From Clostridia bacterium (GTDB lineage Bacteria > Bacillota > Clostridia > Oscillospirales > CAG-272): a stretch of DNA of 11,023 nucleotides. The DNA lies in contig JAKSPR010000066.1 in NCBI GenBank assembly GCA_024404655.1, positions 1 to 11,023 on the forward strand, given 5' to 3'. The position numbers were made by a program, and so were the translations under genes. A model generated the notes under the pieces. That model was not told the origin of the DNA. It did no database searches and saw nothing but the letters and a program-made list of their open reading frames with translations. Below, one piece after another: positions 1 through 7,375 of the stretch. The stretch's first letter is position 1. Each line of letters opens with the position of its first letter.

Positions 1-27
1 TAACGATACTTTCATCGCAATATCGTA

Positions 28-56
28 TTGACGGAGACCGTTTGCCGTGCTATAAT
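28..56 (+). promoter_or_regulatory. Sigma-A type promoter for the metallophosphoesterase gene
   Basis: The -35 box TTGACG (28-33) and a perfect -10 box TATAAT (51-56) are separated by exactly 17 bases, so transcription should start near 63 and leave a leader of about 90 bases before the ATG at 154. The TTG of the -35 box can also be read as a start codon of the downstream frame, but as part of a promoter it would not be in the transcript. An inverted repeat ACGATA (3-8) / TATCGT (21-26) sits directly upstream and could be a regulator site. Confidence 0.8.
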
Positions 57-153
57 TAAAGAAAAATTCTTGCATCCGCACGCCGGACAATGCTTCTGTC
101 CGGAGATGTCCGATGATATCAAGTCTATACCACAGGAAGGCGAAAATAACACG

Positions 154-1134
154 ATGACAATTTTTGATGAACTGTACGAATTTGGGAAAAGACGCGCAAA
201 GCAGACAGTCTGGGTTTTCAGCGACCTGCAGCAGGGAAAATATGAAAATGCAAAGCGGTGTCTGGATACCTCCCTTGAGGACTATGAAATGCTGGGAAGA
301 CCGGCTGATATGATGTGGTACCTCGGCGATTCCACAGAATCGGCGAATTTTACCGAGCTGACCCGCATGGCTGAACTGCAGATTGATGCATTTGAAAAAC
401 TCGGCATCCCGCTGTGCTACGCGACGGGCAATCACGATTATGACTACCCCGAGGCGTGTCATCGGAACAATGTGCCGTTCACAATGCCTTTCTACGATGC
501 CGTACGGGAGCATAAAAACTGGTATACGACAAAATCCTGTGATGAAACCTGGTTCAAGGTACCTTTCGGTAATTTCATGGTCTATTTCTTCTGTGACCAT
601 GTGGCAAAGGACAACAGCTGGTGCTCTACTCATAACTGGTATCGCTACGGTCGTGAAAATTATCCTTATACTGCAGAACATTTTGCCGCTATCCGCCGGG
701 ATATGGAGACCTGCGGCGCACCGAATATCATCACCGCTTCTCACTACGGTTTCCCCGGGGGCAACCGGGATACGGCAATTCTGTCCCTCATTCAGCCCCT
801 GCCGCTGAACGTACGTCTGCATCTCTACGGACATTCCCATATCGGTGAATACAGCTGTCCGCAGAACCGCATTTTCTCTCAGATCCAGTGGGTGGACTGG
901 CAGGATATCCCGCAGGTCGATGTTTCCTCCTTTGAAGATATCCGCGGTTCCTACTGCCGTTCCGTGATGATGCAGGTCTATGAGGATGATACCCTGGGTC
1001 GGTTCCTCCGTAATCAGAAGCAGCACAGAATTGTGTCAGCATTCTCCCCGTCCTGCAATTCTGCCGAAAGACCCCACGGGTACGAAGCCCATGCCAAAAA
1101 GGTCAATCCGGCTGACATCCTGCCGAATCCCTGA
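154..1134 (+). CDS. Calcineurin-like metallophosphoesterase family protein
   Basis: This is a predicted cytosolic metal-dependent phosphoesterase of 326 residues with no signal peptide or membrane segment. The motifs of the calcineurin-like fold appear in order: SDLQ (D24, Q26), GD (D59), GNHD (92-95), a lone histidine in ASHYG (H197) and GHSH (226-229). The family normally has D-x-H as its first motif; here the histidine is glutamine, so one metal ligand is changed. The substrate is unknown; the family includes nucleotidases, phosphodiesterases and protein phosphatases. The start at 154 is preferred because AGGAAGG lies at 134-140 (a rather long 13-base gap) and because the longer frame from 28 overlaps the promoter. 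An ATG at 106 is possible, but its GGAG is too close. The gene stands alone between its own promoter and a terminator, convergent with the ABC operon. The fold is confident, the function open. Confidence 0.85.
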   Translation: MTIFDELYEFGKRRAKQTVWVFSDLQQGKYENAKRCLDTSLEDYEMLGRPADMMWYLGDSTESANFTELTRMAELQIDAFEKLGIPLCYATGNHDYDYPEACHRNNVPFTMPFYDAVREHKNWYTTKSCDETWFKVPFGNFMVYFFCDHVAKDNSWCSTHNWYRYGRENYPYTAEHFAAIRRDMETCGAPNIITASHYGFPGGNRDTAILSLIQPLPLNVRLHLYGHSHIGEYSCPQNRIFSQIQWVDWQDIPQVDVSSFEDIRGSYCRSVMMQVYEDDTLGRFLRNQKQHRIVSAFSPSCNSAERPHGYEAHAKKVNPADILPNP

Positions 1135-1155
1135 CGGCGCATATCGAAAAACAGG

Positions 1156-1213
1156 AATACCCGCTGTACCCCTTTTGTGAAAACCATGGGGATGCAGCGG
1201 GTATTTTGTTTGT
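1156..1213 (+). terminator. Intrinsic terminator between convergent genes, possibly bidirectional
   Basis: The left arm AATACCCGCTGTACCCC (1156-1172) pairs with a right arm ending GCAGCGGGTATT (1194-1205), with GGGG at 1188-1191 pairing to CCCC and a small mismatch inside. TTTTGTTTGT follows at 1204-1213. On the opposite strand the same stem is followed, after CCTG, by a run of five T, so it may also end the ABC transporter transcript coming from the right. Confidence 0.85.
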
Positions 1214-1241
1214 CTGAATGAAATATTGCGGCGGGTTCAGA

Positions 1242-3092
1242 TCAAGCGTCTTCTCTTGCTCCGAGAAGTGCATTCATCTTTTCTCTTTCATACTGTGTTG
1301 TATAAAGAGAGTGATAATAACCCTTCATCTTCATCAGTTCAGCATGGGTGCCGGATTCGATGATGGTTCCGTTTTTGACAACGAGGATGATGTCGGCTTC
1401 CCGGATCGTGGAAAGACGATGGGCAATGACAAAGGATGTTCTTCCAGCGATCACTGTGGTGATGGCATTCTGAATGAGCTGTTCCGTAAAGGTGTCAATG
1501 GAAGAGGTTGCCTCATCAAGGACCAGAATTCTCGGATCGGCAATAATTGCTCTTGCAAAGGAGATCAGCTGTTTTTCACCGGTGGACAGTAAGTCACCGC
1601 CTTCGCCTACCTGCGTATCAAGACCTGCTTCGTTCTTTGCTATGATCTTGTCTGCGGAAACGATCCGGAGTGCTTCCATGATCTCCTCATCCGTGGCATC
1701 CGGTGCACCGTATCTCAGATTGTCCCGGATGGTTCCGGAGAACAGATGCGGGGTCTGGAGCACATAACCGATGTGGGAATGAAGCCAGAGCTGGGAACGT
1801 TCTCTTGCATCACGTCCGTCAATGAGGACGCGGCCCTGCGTCGGCTCAAAGAACCGGCAGACCAGATTGACAAGAGTTGACTTGCCTGCACCGGTTTCGC
1901 CGACAATGGCAACATTGGTGCCGAAGGGAATCTTCAGATTGAAGTGGTTGAGAACGTATTCTTCACCGTCCGGATATTTGAAGGAAACATCCTCAAATTC
2001 AATATCGCCGCGGATGTCCTCCCAGTTTTCTTTTTTCGGATGGAACATGTCACCGTATTTTTCGGTGATCTCGGCAGAATCGGCAACGTCGGATTCCGTT
2101 TCAAGGAGCTTTGTGATCCGCTCGATATTGACCTGTACGGTGATGAGGTTGGAAATGGAACTGACCACCCACTGGATCGGACCCATGATACCCATGGCAT
2201 AGGACATGAAAATGGAAAGGGTACCGATCTCAAGAAGCTGTTCGAGGGTGATATGACCGCCGTACCAGAGAACCGCCGCCAGCGCAACATAGGAAGCGGT
2301 GGCAAGTGAGCCCCAGAGAAGACCGTGGAAACCGGCTTCTTTGACGGAATGACGCTTCATATCTTCGGTCTCATCCTGATACTCGCTGATCATTTTGTCC
2401 TCACATACCAGTGTTTTCATGGTCTTTGCACCGGTGATGCCCTCATTGATGGAGCCCGTGATCTTCGAGTTCAGATGCCGCATCACTCTCTGATACCAGG
2501 AGAGCTTCTTTTTAAGCACCGCACTGATGATGACGACAAGCGGAATGACAAGGACTACGAACAGGGTGAGAAGCGGATTGATCGAAAGCATGACCGCGAT
2601 AGCGCCGACGAAATACGTGGTGTTGTAAACGGCGTCCATCATCTCCCAGGACACAAGACCGCCGATGCGTCCGGAGTCCGACATGATTCTGGAATGGATG
2701 TAGCCGACACTGTTCTGGTTGAAATAGGAGAAGGAAAGGGTCTGTACGTGATCAAAGCTCTTCTGCTTGAGATCACGGCCGATGTACATTTCCAGTCTGG
2801 AACAGCAGAGGGATGAATTATAGCCGCAGAAGACCTTGATCAGGAGCACCGCAATATAGAGAATGATGAAAAAGGGAAGTGTATCAATGGTGTTTTCCGC
2901 GATGTAGTGATTGATGGAATATCTCTGGAACAGAGGCATGATAACATCGCCGAGGGTGGAGAATGCACCGATCAACATCATGAAGATGATCATCCGGCGA
3001 TAGGGTTTCAGATGGGGAAGCAGTTTCGGGATACCGAAATACTTCAGATGGACGGATTCTTCTTCCAGCTTTTTGTATTCAGCTTCAGTCAT
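1242..3092 (-). CDS. Heterodimeric ABC exporter, subunit with catalytic Walker B (TM288/LmrD/BmrD-like)
   Basis: This is the second half-transporter of the operon, 616 residues, with an N-terminal membrane domain containing several long hydrophobic helices (type I exporter fold) and a C-terminal nucleotide-binding domain. Visible motifs are Walker A GETGAGKST (about 400), a non-canonical signature LSTGEKQ (about 504), Walker B ILVLDEATSS with the catalytic glutamate (about 526), and H-loop AHRLST (about 559). The altered signature is typical of the partner that contributes to the degenerate ATP site in heterodimeric exporters. A longer linker before the nucleotide-binding domain (around DMFHPKKENWEDIRGD) also fits this subunit type. 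The ATG at 3092 is preferred over a start at 3122 because AAAGGGAGGTGATC lies 7-8 bases upstream. It overlaps the upstream stop as ATGACTGA, implying translational coupling. The substrate is unknown; relatives export drugs, lipids or peptides. Confidence 0.92.
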   Translation of the reverse strand: MTEAEYKKLEEESVHLKYFGIPKLLPHLKPYRRMIIFMMLIGAFSTLGDVIMPLFQRYSINHYIAENTIDTLPFFIILYIAVLLIKVFCGYNSSLCCSRLEMYIGRDLKQKSFDHVQTLSFSYFNQNSVGYIHSRIMSDSGRIGGLVSWEMMDAVYNTTYFVGAIAVMLSINPLLTLFVVLVIPLVVIISAVLKKKLSWYQRVMRHLNSKITGSINEGITGAKTMKTLVCEDKMISEYQDETEDMKRHSVKEAGFHGLLWGSLATASYVALAAVLWYGGHITLEQLLEIGTLSIFMSYAMGIMGPIQWVVSSISNLITVQVNIERITKLLETESDVADSAEITEKYGDMFHPKKENWEDIRGDIEFEDVSFKYPDGEEYVLNHFNLKIPFGTNVAIVGETGAGKSTLVNLVCRFFEPTQGRVLIDGRDARERSQLWLHSHIGYVLQTPHLFSGTIRDNLRYGAPDATDEEIMEALRIVSADKIIAKNEAGLDTQVGEGGDLLSTGEKQLISFARAIIADPRILVLDEATSSIDTFTEQLIQNAITTVIAGRTSFVIAHRLSTIREADIILVVKNGTIIESGTHAELMKMKGYYHSLYTTQYEREKMNALLGAREDA

Positions 3093-4893
3093 TCTGATCA
3101 CCTCCCTTTGTCTGGATGTCATTGATCTTGGAGTACAGGCCGCCAGCCTTTACCAGTTCGTCATGAGTACCGTGCTCGATGATCTTGCCGCTGTCAAGGA
3201 CGATGATGTTGTCCGCTGCCATGAGGGTCGAGATCCGGTGCGCAATGATGATGACTGTCGCACCTTTGAGCTCGGTATTGATTGCCCGGCGGATTTTTGC
3301 GTCGGTCTCTGCATCGACTGCTGACAGGGAGTCGTCAAAGATGACGATCGGTGATCCCTGATAGAGCGTTCTTGCAATGGCGACTCGCTGCTTCTGACCG
3401 CCTGAGAGGGTGACACCGCGCTCGCCGACCATGGTGTCATAGCCGTTTGCAAAGGTGTCGATGGTATCGGTAAGACATGCGATGGAAGCGCTCTTTGCAA
3501 GCGTTTCTTCATTTCCGCCGTCTGTATCCGTGATCTGAATGTTATCCTTGATGGTGCGGGAGAACAGGTATGGTTCCTGCAATACGATTCCGATAGATTT
3601 TCTAAGAGACGATGCTTTGACATCCGCAATATTCGTGCCGGCGATGGTGATGCAGCCTTCATCGACATTATATAGACGGCAGAGCAGCTGGACAAGGGTG
3701 GATTTGCCGGAACCGGTCATACCGATGATGCCGAGGGTGGAGCCGTTTTTGATCTTAAAGGAGATATCATCAAGAACCTTGTTTTCTCCATCGTAGGAGA
3801 AAGAAACGTTCTTGAATTCGATATCGCCTGACGGGTCGCATTCTTTCGCATCCGGAACATCTTTTTCGGGTTCAGCATCCAGAATCTCACCGACACGAAC
3901 AAAGGATATCCCCGCTTTGTTCATTTCGGTGATGATGCGTCCGAGGTGGTGAACCGGCCACACAAGCATGGAGTTATAGGAGACCGCTGCAATGAATTCA
4001 CCCGTGGACAGTTCTCCGTGTACGGAAAGCAGGACACCGGATACCAGGATCACAAGGCACTGCAGTCCCATGACGATATCACCGAAATTCCAGAACATCG
4101 CCATCAGCCGCATGAGGTTGATCCAGCACTGGGTATAGAACTGGTTCTGTTTCTTGAATTTTTCTACTTCATATACTTCACGGCCGAATGCACGGACAAC
4201 TCTGACACCGGTCAGGTTTTCCTGGCAGATAGCAGAGAGCTTGCCTTCATTTTCGTCGCACAGACGGAATCCTTTTGAGATTTTTTTTGAGAACAGAGAA
4301 GTATAGAGAAGAATGATGGGAAGGGTGCAGAAGGTGATGATCGACATCTTGATGTTGACGGACATGACGAAGAATATCGAGAACAGGATATTGATCGAGA
4401 TGCTGAGCAGATTTGCGAGCTGATCGGCAAGGAAAGACTGGATCGTGCCGACGTCCGAAGTGCATCTCTGGATGATATCACCGGTCTGATTCTTGACGAA
4501 CCAGGAAAAGGGCAGGTGTGTGATGTGCTCATAGAGCGTATTTCTCATCGTCTGCACGAGCGTTTCACTTGCCCGTCTGTCCCAGACCTGTTTCAGATAC
4601 TTCATCAGACCCAGAAGCAGGGCGAGAATCAGAACGACTACAGCGATCACCCACAGGTTGTTCCGTAGATATTCAGCTGAAACGAAACGCTCCAGAAAAG
4701 ACGGGACTGTTCCCGAGCCGTCAAGAACAGTATCAACAGTAAAACTGATGATTTTCGGGAAACAGAGCTCAATCACTGAACCAAGCATCGCTGCGAGGAT
4801 TCCCAGAAGAAAGAATCCGATGGCATTTTTGGCAAATTTCCTGCATAAGCGGAAAATGACATGCTTTTTGACCTTAGGTGTTTTGTCTTCCAA
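3085..4893 (-). CDS. Heterodimeric ABC exporter, subunit with degenerate Walker B (TM287/LmrC/BmrC-like)
   Basis: This is the first half-transporter of the pair, 602 residues from the TTG start. The N-terminal half has membrane helices (from about residue 22, GFFLLGILAAMLGSVIELC) and the C-terminal half a nucleotide-binding domain. Motifs are Walker A GMTGSGKST (about 394), canonical signature LSGGQKQR (about 497), Walker B IVIFDDSLSAVD (about 519) and H-loop AHRIST (about 552). Aspartate replaces the catalytic glutamate after Walker B, the mark of the subunit carrying the degenerate ATP site. The start is TTG at 4893, because a perfect AGGAGG (4900-4905) stands six bases upstream, whereas the in-frame ATG at 4917 and the start at 4947 have no ribosome binding site. 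The stop overlaps the next gene by 8 bases, so the two subunits are very likely made together. Substrate not predictable. Confidence 0.92.
   Translation of the reverse strand: MEDKTPKVKKHVIFRLCRKFAKNAIGFFLLGILAAMLGSVIELCFPKIISFTVDTVLDGSGTVPSFLERFVSAEYLRNNLWVIAVVVLILALLLGLMKYLKQVWDRRASETLVQTMRNTLYEHITHLPFSWFVKNQTGDIIQRCTSDVGTIQSFLADQLANLLSISINILFSIFFVMSVNIKMSIITFCTLPIILLYTSLFSKKISKGFRLCDENEGKLSAICQENLTGVRVVRAFGREVYEVEKFKKQNQFYTQCWINLMRLMAMFWNFGDIVMGLQCLVILVSGVLLSVHGELSTGEFIAAVSYNSMLVWPVHHLGRIITEMNKAGISFVRVGEILDAEPEKDVPDAKECDPSGDIEFKNVSFSYDGENKVLDDISFKIKNGSTLGIIGMTGSGKSTLVQLLCRLYNVDEGCITIAGTNIADVKASSLRKSIGIVLQEPYLFSRTIKDNIQITDTDGGNEETLAKSASIACLTDTIDTFANGYDTMVGERGVTLSGGQKQRVAIARTLYQGSPIVIFDDSLSAVDAETDAKIRRAINTELKGATVIIIAHRISTLMAADNIIVLDSGKIIEHGTHDELVKAGGLYSKINDIQTKGGDQND
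3094..3107 (-). promoter_or_regulatory. Extended Shine-Dalgarno inside the end of the upstream ABC gene
   Basis: On the minus strand, AAAGGGAGGTGATC ends two bases before the ATG at 3092 and matches the extended anti-Shine-Dalgarno of 16S rRNA closely. It lies in the last codons of the upstream subunit (encoding Lys-Gly-Gly-Asp). It decides the start at 3092 and suggests reinitiation by ribosomes finishing the first subunit. Confidence 0.8.
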
Positions 4894-4899
4894 AGTGTA

Positions 4900-4905
4900 C
4901 CTCCT
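4900..4905 (-). promoter_or_regulatory. Ribosome binding site selecting a TTG start
   Basis: AGGAGG on the minus strand is followed by TACACT and then TTG (4893-4891). The six-base spacing is ideal, and no such site precedes the in-frame ATG at 4917, so this site argues for TTG as the start of the first ABC subunit. Confidence 0.75.
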
Positions 4906-4955
4906 GTGTGATTCCATGGTTAAGAACTTTGTGATAACGGAACACAAACATGCAG

Positions 4956-4984
4956 ATTATATCATATAATCAGGAAATATGCAA
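4956..4984 (-). promoter_or_regulatory. Sigma-A type promoter of the ABC exporter operon, with palindrome at the -10
   Basis: Read on the minus strand, TTGCAT (4984-4979) and TATAAT (4961-4956) are 17 bases apart, placing the transcript start near 4949 and giving a leader of about 56 bases. The -10 box is part of a perfect 15-base palindrome, ATTATAT-C-ATATAAT on the plus strand (4956-4970), which could be a repressor site. The -35 overlaps a direct repeat AATATGC AATATGC (4976-4989). Confidence 0.75.
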
Positions 4985-5007
4985 TATGCAGAATGTATTA
5001 GAATGAA

Positions 5008-5056
5008 AATATCCGCCATCCTCCCAGCAAACCGGACTGGGGAGACAACGGATATT
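5008..5056. repeat. Hairpin in the divergent intergenic region
   Basis: The outer arms AATATCCG (5008-5015) and CGGATATT (5049-5056) are perfect complements. Inside them CTCCCAG (5021-5027) pairs with CTGGGGAG (5037-5044) with one bulged G, closing a nine-base loop. On the minus strand a short T-rich stretch (TTTTCATTCT) follows, so it could act as a weak terminator shielding the ABC promoter from antisense reading, but neither strand has a gene that obviously needs it. It may also be a relic of a lost gene. Confidence 0.55.
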
Positions 5057-5130
5057 CTGCGTTATTGCCTGATGTGCTGATACGAAAAACATGCATTCTT
5101 CAGAAGATACAAGTATTCATGGATTTTGCG

Positions 5131-5159
5131 TTGACATTTGCTTTGAAGAACTGTATAAT
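5131..5159 (+). promoter_or_regulatory. Perfect-consensus sigma-A promoter of the glycoside-hydrolase-like gene
   Basis: TTGACA (5131-5136) and TATAAT (5154-5159) match both consensus boxes exactly with a 17-base spacer. Transcription should begin near 5166, about 78 bases before the ATG. Such a strong core promoter in front of a catabolic-type gene suggests control by a repressor or by the leader rather than weak basal activity; CTTCAGAAG at about 5098-5106 is a small palindrome upstream. Confidence 0.88.
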
Positions 5160-5169
5160 AGAAGAAAGA

Positions 5170-5217
5170 ACAGTGCAGACGCAGGGAACTGATTTTTGGT
5201 GTCTGCCGTAAAACTGT
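5170..5217 (+). promoter_or_regulatory. Stem-loop in the 5' leader of the glycoside-hydrolase-like gene
   Basis: GCAGACGC (5175-5182) pairs with GTGTCTGC (5199-5206), eight pairs including one G-U. ACAGT (5170-5174) and ACTGT (5213-5217) can extend it across a six-base bulge. It begins at about the fifth transcribed base and ends 12 bases before the AGGAGG site. It may stabilise the mRNA or bind a regulator; there is no T-run after it, so it is not a terminator. Confidence 0.5.
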
Positions 5218-5244
5218 ACCATACAGATCAGGAGGGAAAACAAT

Positions 5245-7293
5245 ATGAATGTATCCGTAGAAATAAAAAACGGTCAGCGTGGGATTTCCATTGACGGAAA
5301 GTATTATCCGCCTCTTGCGTTCACATCGTTCCGGGCCAATCCCAGAAATGTCAGTGAAGTCTATGCGTCCGGTGTACGTCTGTTTACAGTGCTGTCAAGC
5401 GGGGTCATTTCGGGTCTCGGTGTCCCGTATTCCCGTTATGGAGAGTCCTGGATTGGGGACGGGACCTACGATTTTGAACCGGTCGACCGGCAGATGGACA
5501 TGTTTTTACAGAATGCGCCCGATGGTTATTTTGCGCCGATGTTTCAGATCGACACCCGTCCATGGTATCTTGAAAAGCATTCTGAGTATCCCAATTCCTT
5601 TACCCATCTTTCGCAGATTGCCGGAGATCCGGGCTTCCGCGATGATGTAACAGCATATCTTCGGGCAGTCGTCAGCCATTGCGAGGAAAAGTATGGCGAC
5701 AGAATCTTCGGCTATTTTCTGCTCGGCGGTACAACAACAGAATGGTTTTCCGATCATGACTATGAGGCTTCTCATCCGATCAAAGAGGCTGCATTCCGCA
5801 GATATCTGCATGATGACCATGCGAAACTGCCTGAACCCGAAGCGTTTGCCCGGCCGGGAAAAGTCTTTCTTGATCCCGCAGAGGAACCGGTCAGAGAGGC
5901 ACGGCAGTTCCATGCAGAACTGATTTCCGATCTGGTCCTGCACTGCGCCCGCGCTGTCAACGATATCACCGGACATAAGAAGCTGCTCGGCATGTACTTC
6001 GGATATCTGTTTGAGCTTGGAACGCCGAGACTGCATAATGCCGGTCATCTTGCGTATGAATCGGTGTTCTGCTCCGATGAGATCGACATGATTTCCAGCC
6101 CGTCTTCCTATGCTTATCGCTCTTTGAATGACCCCAGCGCATTCATGGTGACGAACAAGTCGCTTGATATCCGGAATAAGCTCTATTTCTTAGAGTTCGA
6201 TCACCGTACCCACACGATTCCCATGGTGATCAATGAACCGATCGATGTAAATGACCGAAATACGAGCTTCAAATCCGGCATTTTTCCGGGTGCTGAGAAC
6301 CGCTGCGCAACAGAAACGGACTCAGTCAACCTCATGTATCGGGTTTTGCTTCGGTGTCAGGCGAATCATGTGGCTCGGTGGTGGTTTGACATGTTTGACG
6401 GCTGGTTCCGCTCTGACGGCATGCTTGCAGCCATGAAAAACATGACGGAGATTCAGGACCGTCTCACGACGTACCCGCGGGAGAGTGCAGCAGAGGTCGC
6501 GGTCTTTGCCGAGGGCGGCGAATCCATGTATCATGTCCGTAAAAGCGCGCCTGTCGCAAAATCCCTTTCCGATATCCGCAGGACCTTTGCCGAAGCGGGT
6601 GCTCCCTATGATCTTTATTCGACCTTTGATCTTGTTTCCATGCCGGAGTTATTTGCAAAATACCGGATGTTCATTTTCATTGACTGCTATGCGATCTCTG
6701 AGAAAACAAGGGCAATCATCGACAGTGTTTGTCGACAGGCAGGAAAGACTGTCCTCTTCCTCTATGCACCGGACTACGCGACGGGCTTTGAAAATACTGC
6801 TGAGCGCATTTCTGCTTTCACAGGTATTCATGTAAAAGAGCAGGATACCGGATGCGGTAAACTGGTTTGGGACGGAGTCCCTACAAAAGAACCTGCAGCA
6901 CCGTGTTTCTGTATTGATGACCCCGATGCTGTTCCGCTTGCTTCTTTTGAAAACGGAAAAACCGCTGCCGCGGAAACGGAAAAAGACGGGTGTACAACCG
7001 TTTATCTTGCCTCTTATGATATGCCTTCCGGCTTTCTGCGCATGCTGTATCATCGGCACGGCATTTTTGTGTATTCTGAGGATTCCCATGTATATACCTA
7101 TCCGGATTCCGCTTTGATCGGTGTCTATCTTGCTGTGGACAGCGATGCAGTGATCTCCGTAAAGGAAGACGGAATCTATACCGATCTGATAGAAGGCGGC
7201 AGTTATACTGCTGAGAACGGAAAACTTGTTCTGCCGGTCAAGCCGGTCAGAGCGTTCCTGCTCGCAAGACAAATGCCCGGCTCAATCCGATGA
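5245..7293 (+). CDS. GH42-like putative glycoside hydrolase, cytosolic
   Basis: This 682-residue protein has no signal peptide. Its N-terminal part (about 1-400) reads as a TIM-barrel glycosidase of the GH-A clan style: GGTTTEWF (160-168) places E166 where the acid/base of such barrels lies after strand 4, and FLEFDHRTH (315-323) offers E317 as candidate nucleophile. A Trp/Phe-rich ARWWFDMFDGWF follows. Residues about 413-510 (VAVFAEGG to KTVLFLYAPDY) resemble the flavodoxin-like trimerisation domain of GH42 beta-galactosidases, and the C-terminus (HRHGIFVYSEDSHVYTYPDS onward) looks like a beta-sandwich. The length fits GH42-type enzymes, but the catalytic surroundings are not those of classical GH42, so substrate and linkage are open. 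The start is supported by AGGAGG (5230-5235), nine bases upstream. It is a single-gene unit; no transporter or regulator for a sugar adjoins it. Confidence 0.75.
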   Translation: MNVSVEIKNGQRGISIDGKYYPPLAFTSFRANPRNVSEVYASGVRLFTVLSSGVISGLGVPYSRYGESWIGDGTYDFEPVDRQMDMFLQNAPDGYFAPMFQIDTRPWYLEKHSEYPNSFTHLSQIAGDPGFRDDVTAYLRAVVSHCEEKYGDRIFGYFLLGGTTTEWFSDHDYEASHPIKEAAFRRYLHDDHAKLPEPEAFARPGKVFLDPAEEPVREARQFHAELISDLVLHCARAVNDITGHKKLLGMYFGYLFELGTPRLHNAGHLAYESVFCSDEIDMISSPSSYAYRSLNDPSAFMVTNKSLDIRNKLYFLEFDHRTHTIPMVINEPIDVNDRNTSFKSGIFPGAENRCATETDSVNLMYRVLLRCQANHVARWWFDMFDGWFRSDGMLAAMKNMTEIQDRLTTYPRESAAEVAVFAEGGESMYHVRKSAPVAKSLSDIRRTFAEAGAPYDLYSTFDLVSMPELFAKYRMFIFIDCYAISEKTRAIIDSVCRQAGKTVLFLYAPDYATGFENTAERISAFTGIHVKEQDTGCGKLVWDGVPTKEPAAPCFCIDDPDAVPLASFENGKTAAAETEKDGCTTVYLASYDMPSGFLRMLYHRHGIFVYSEDSHVYTYPDSALIGVYLAVDSDAVISVKEDGIYTDLIEGGSYTAENGKLVLPVKPVRAFLLARQMPGSIR

Positions 7294-7341
7294 TCTCATT
7301 AAAGAGTGCATTTGCGGGAAAATTCCGGTGTTGCTCCAAAA

Positions 7342-7369
7342 TTAACATATTGTTCAGATTTCGTATAAT
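7342..7369 (+). promoter_or_regulatory. Probable sigma-A promoter of the tad operon
   Basis: TTAACA (7342-7347) and a perfect TATAAT (7364-7369) are separated by 16 bases. Transcription would start near 7376, leaving about 190 bases before the tadZ ATG. The region between the preceding stop (7293) and this promoter shows no clear terminator. Confidence 0.6.
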
Positions 7370-7375
7370 AAAAGT

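Noticed and set aside
28..153. N-terminal extension of the phosphoesterase by 42 residues from a TTG at 28
   Set aside because: The TTG is the first part of a TTGACG -35 box with TATAAT 17 bases on, so it should not be transcribed; the extra residues do not look like part of the fold, and ATG at 154 has a ribosome binding site.
4976..4989. Direct repeat AATATGC AATATGC as a possible CRISPR or mobile-element trace
   Set aside because: Only two tandem seven-base copies within an AT-rich promoter, with no spacers, cas genes or transposase in the window.
6649..7272. Open frame of 207 codons on the minus strand inside the GH-like gene
   Set aside because: Shadow frame with no family features; the plus-strand protein explains this stretch.
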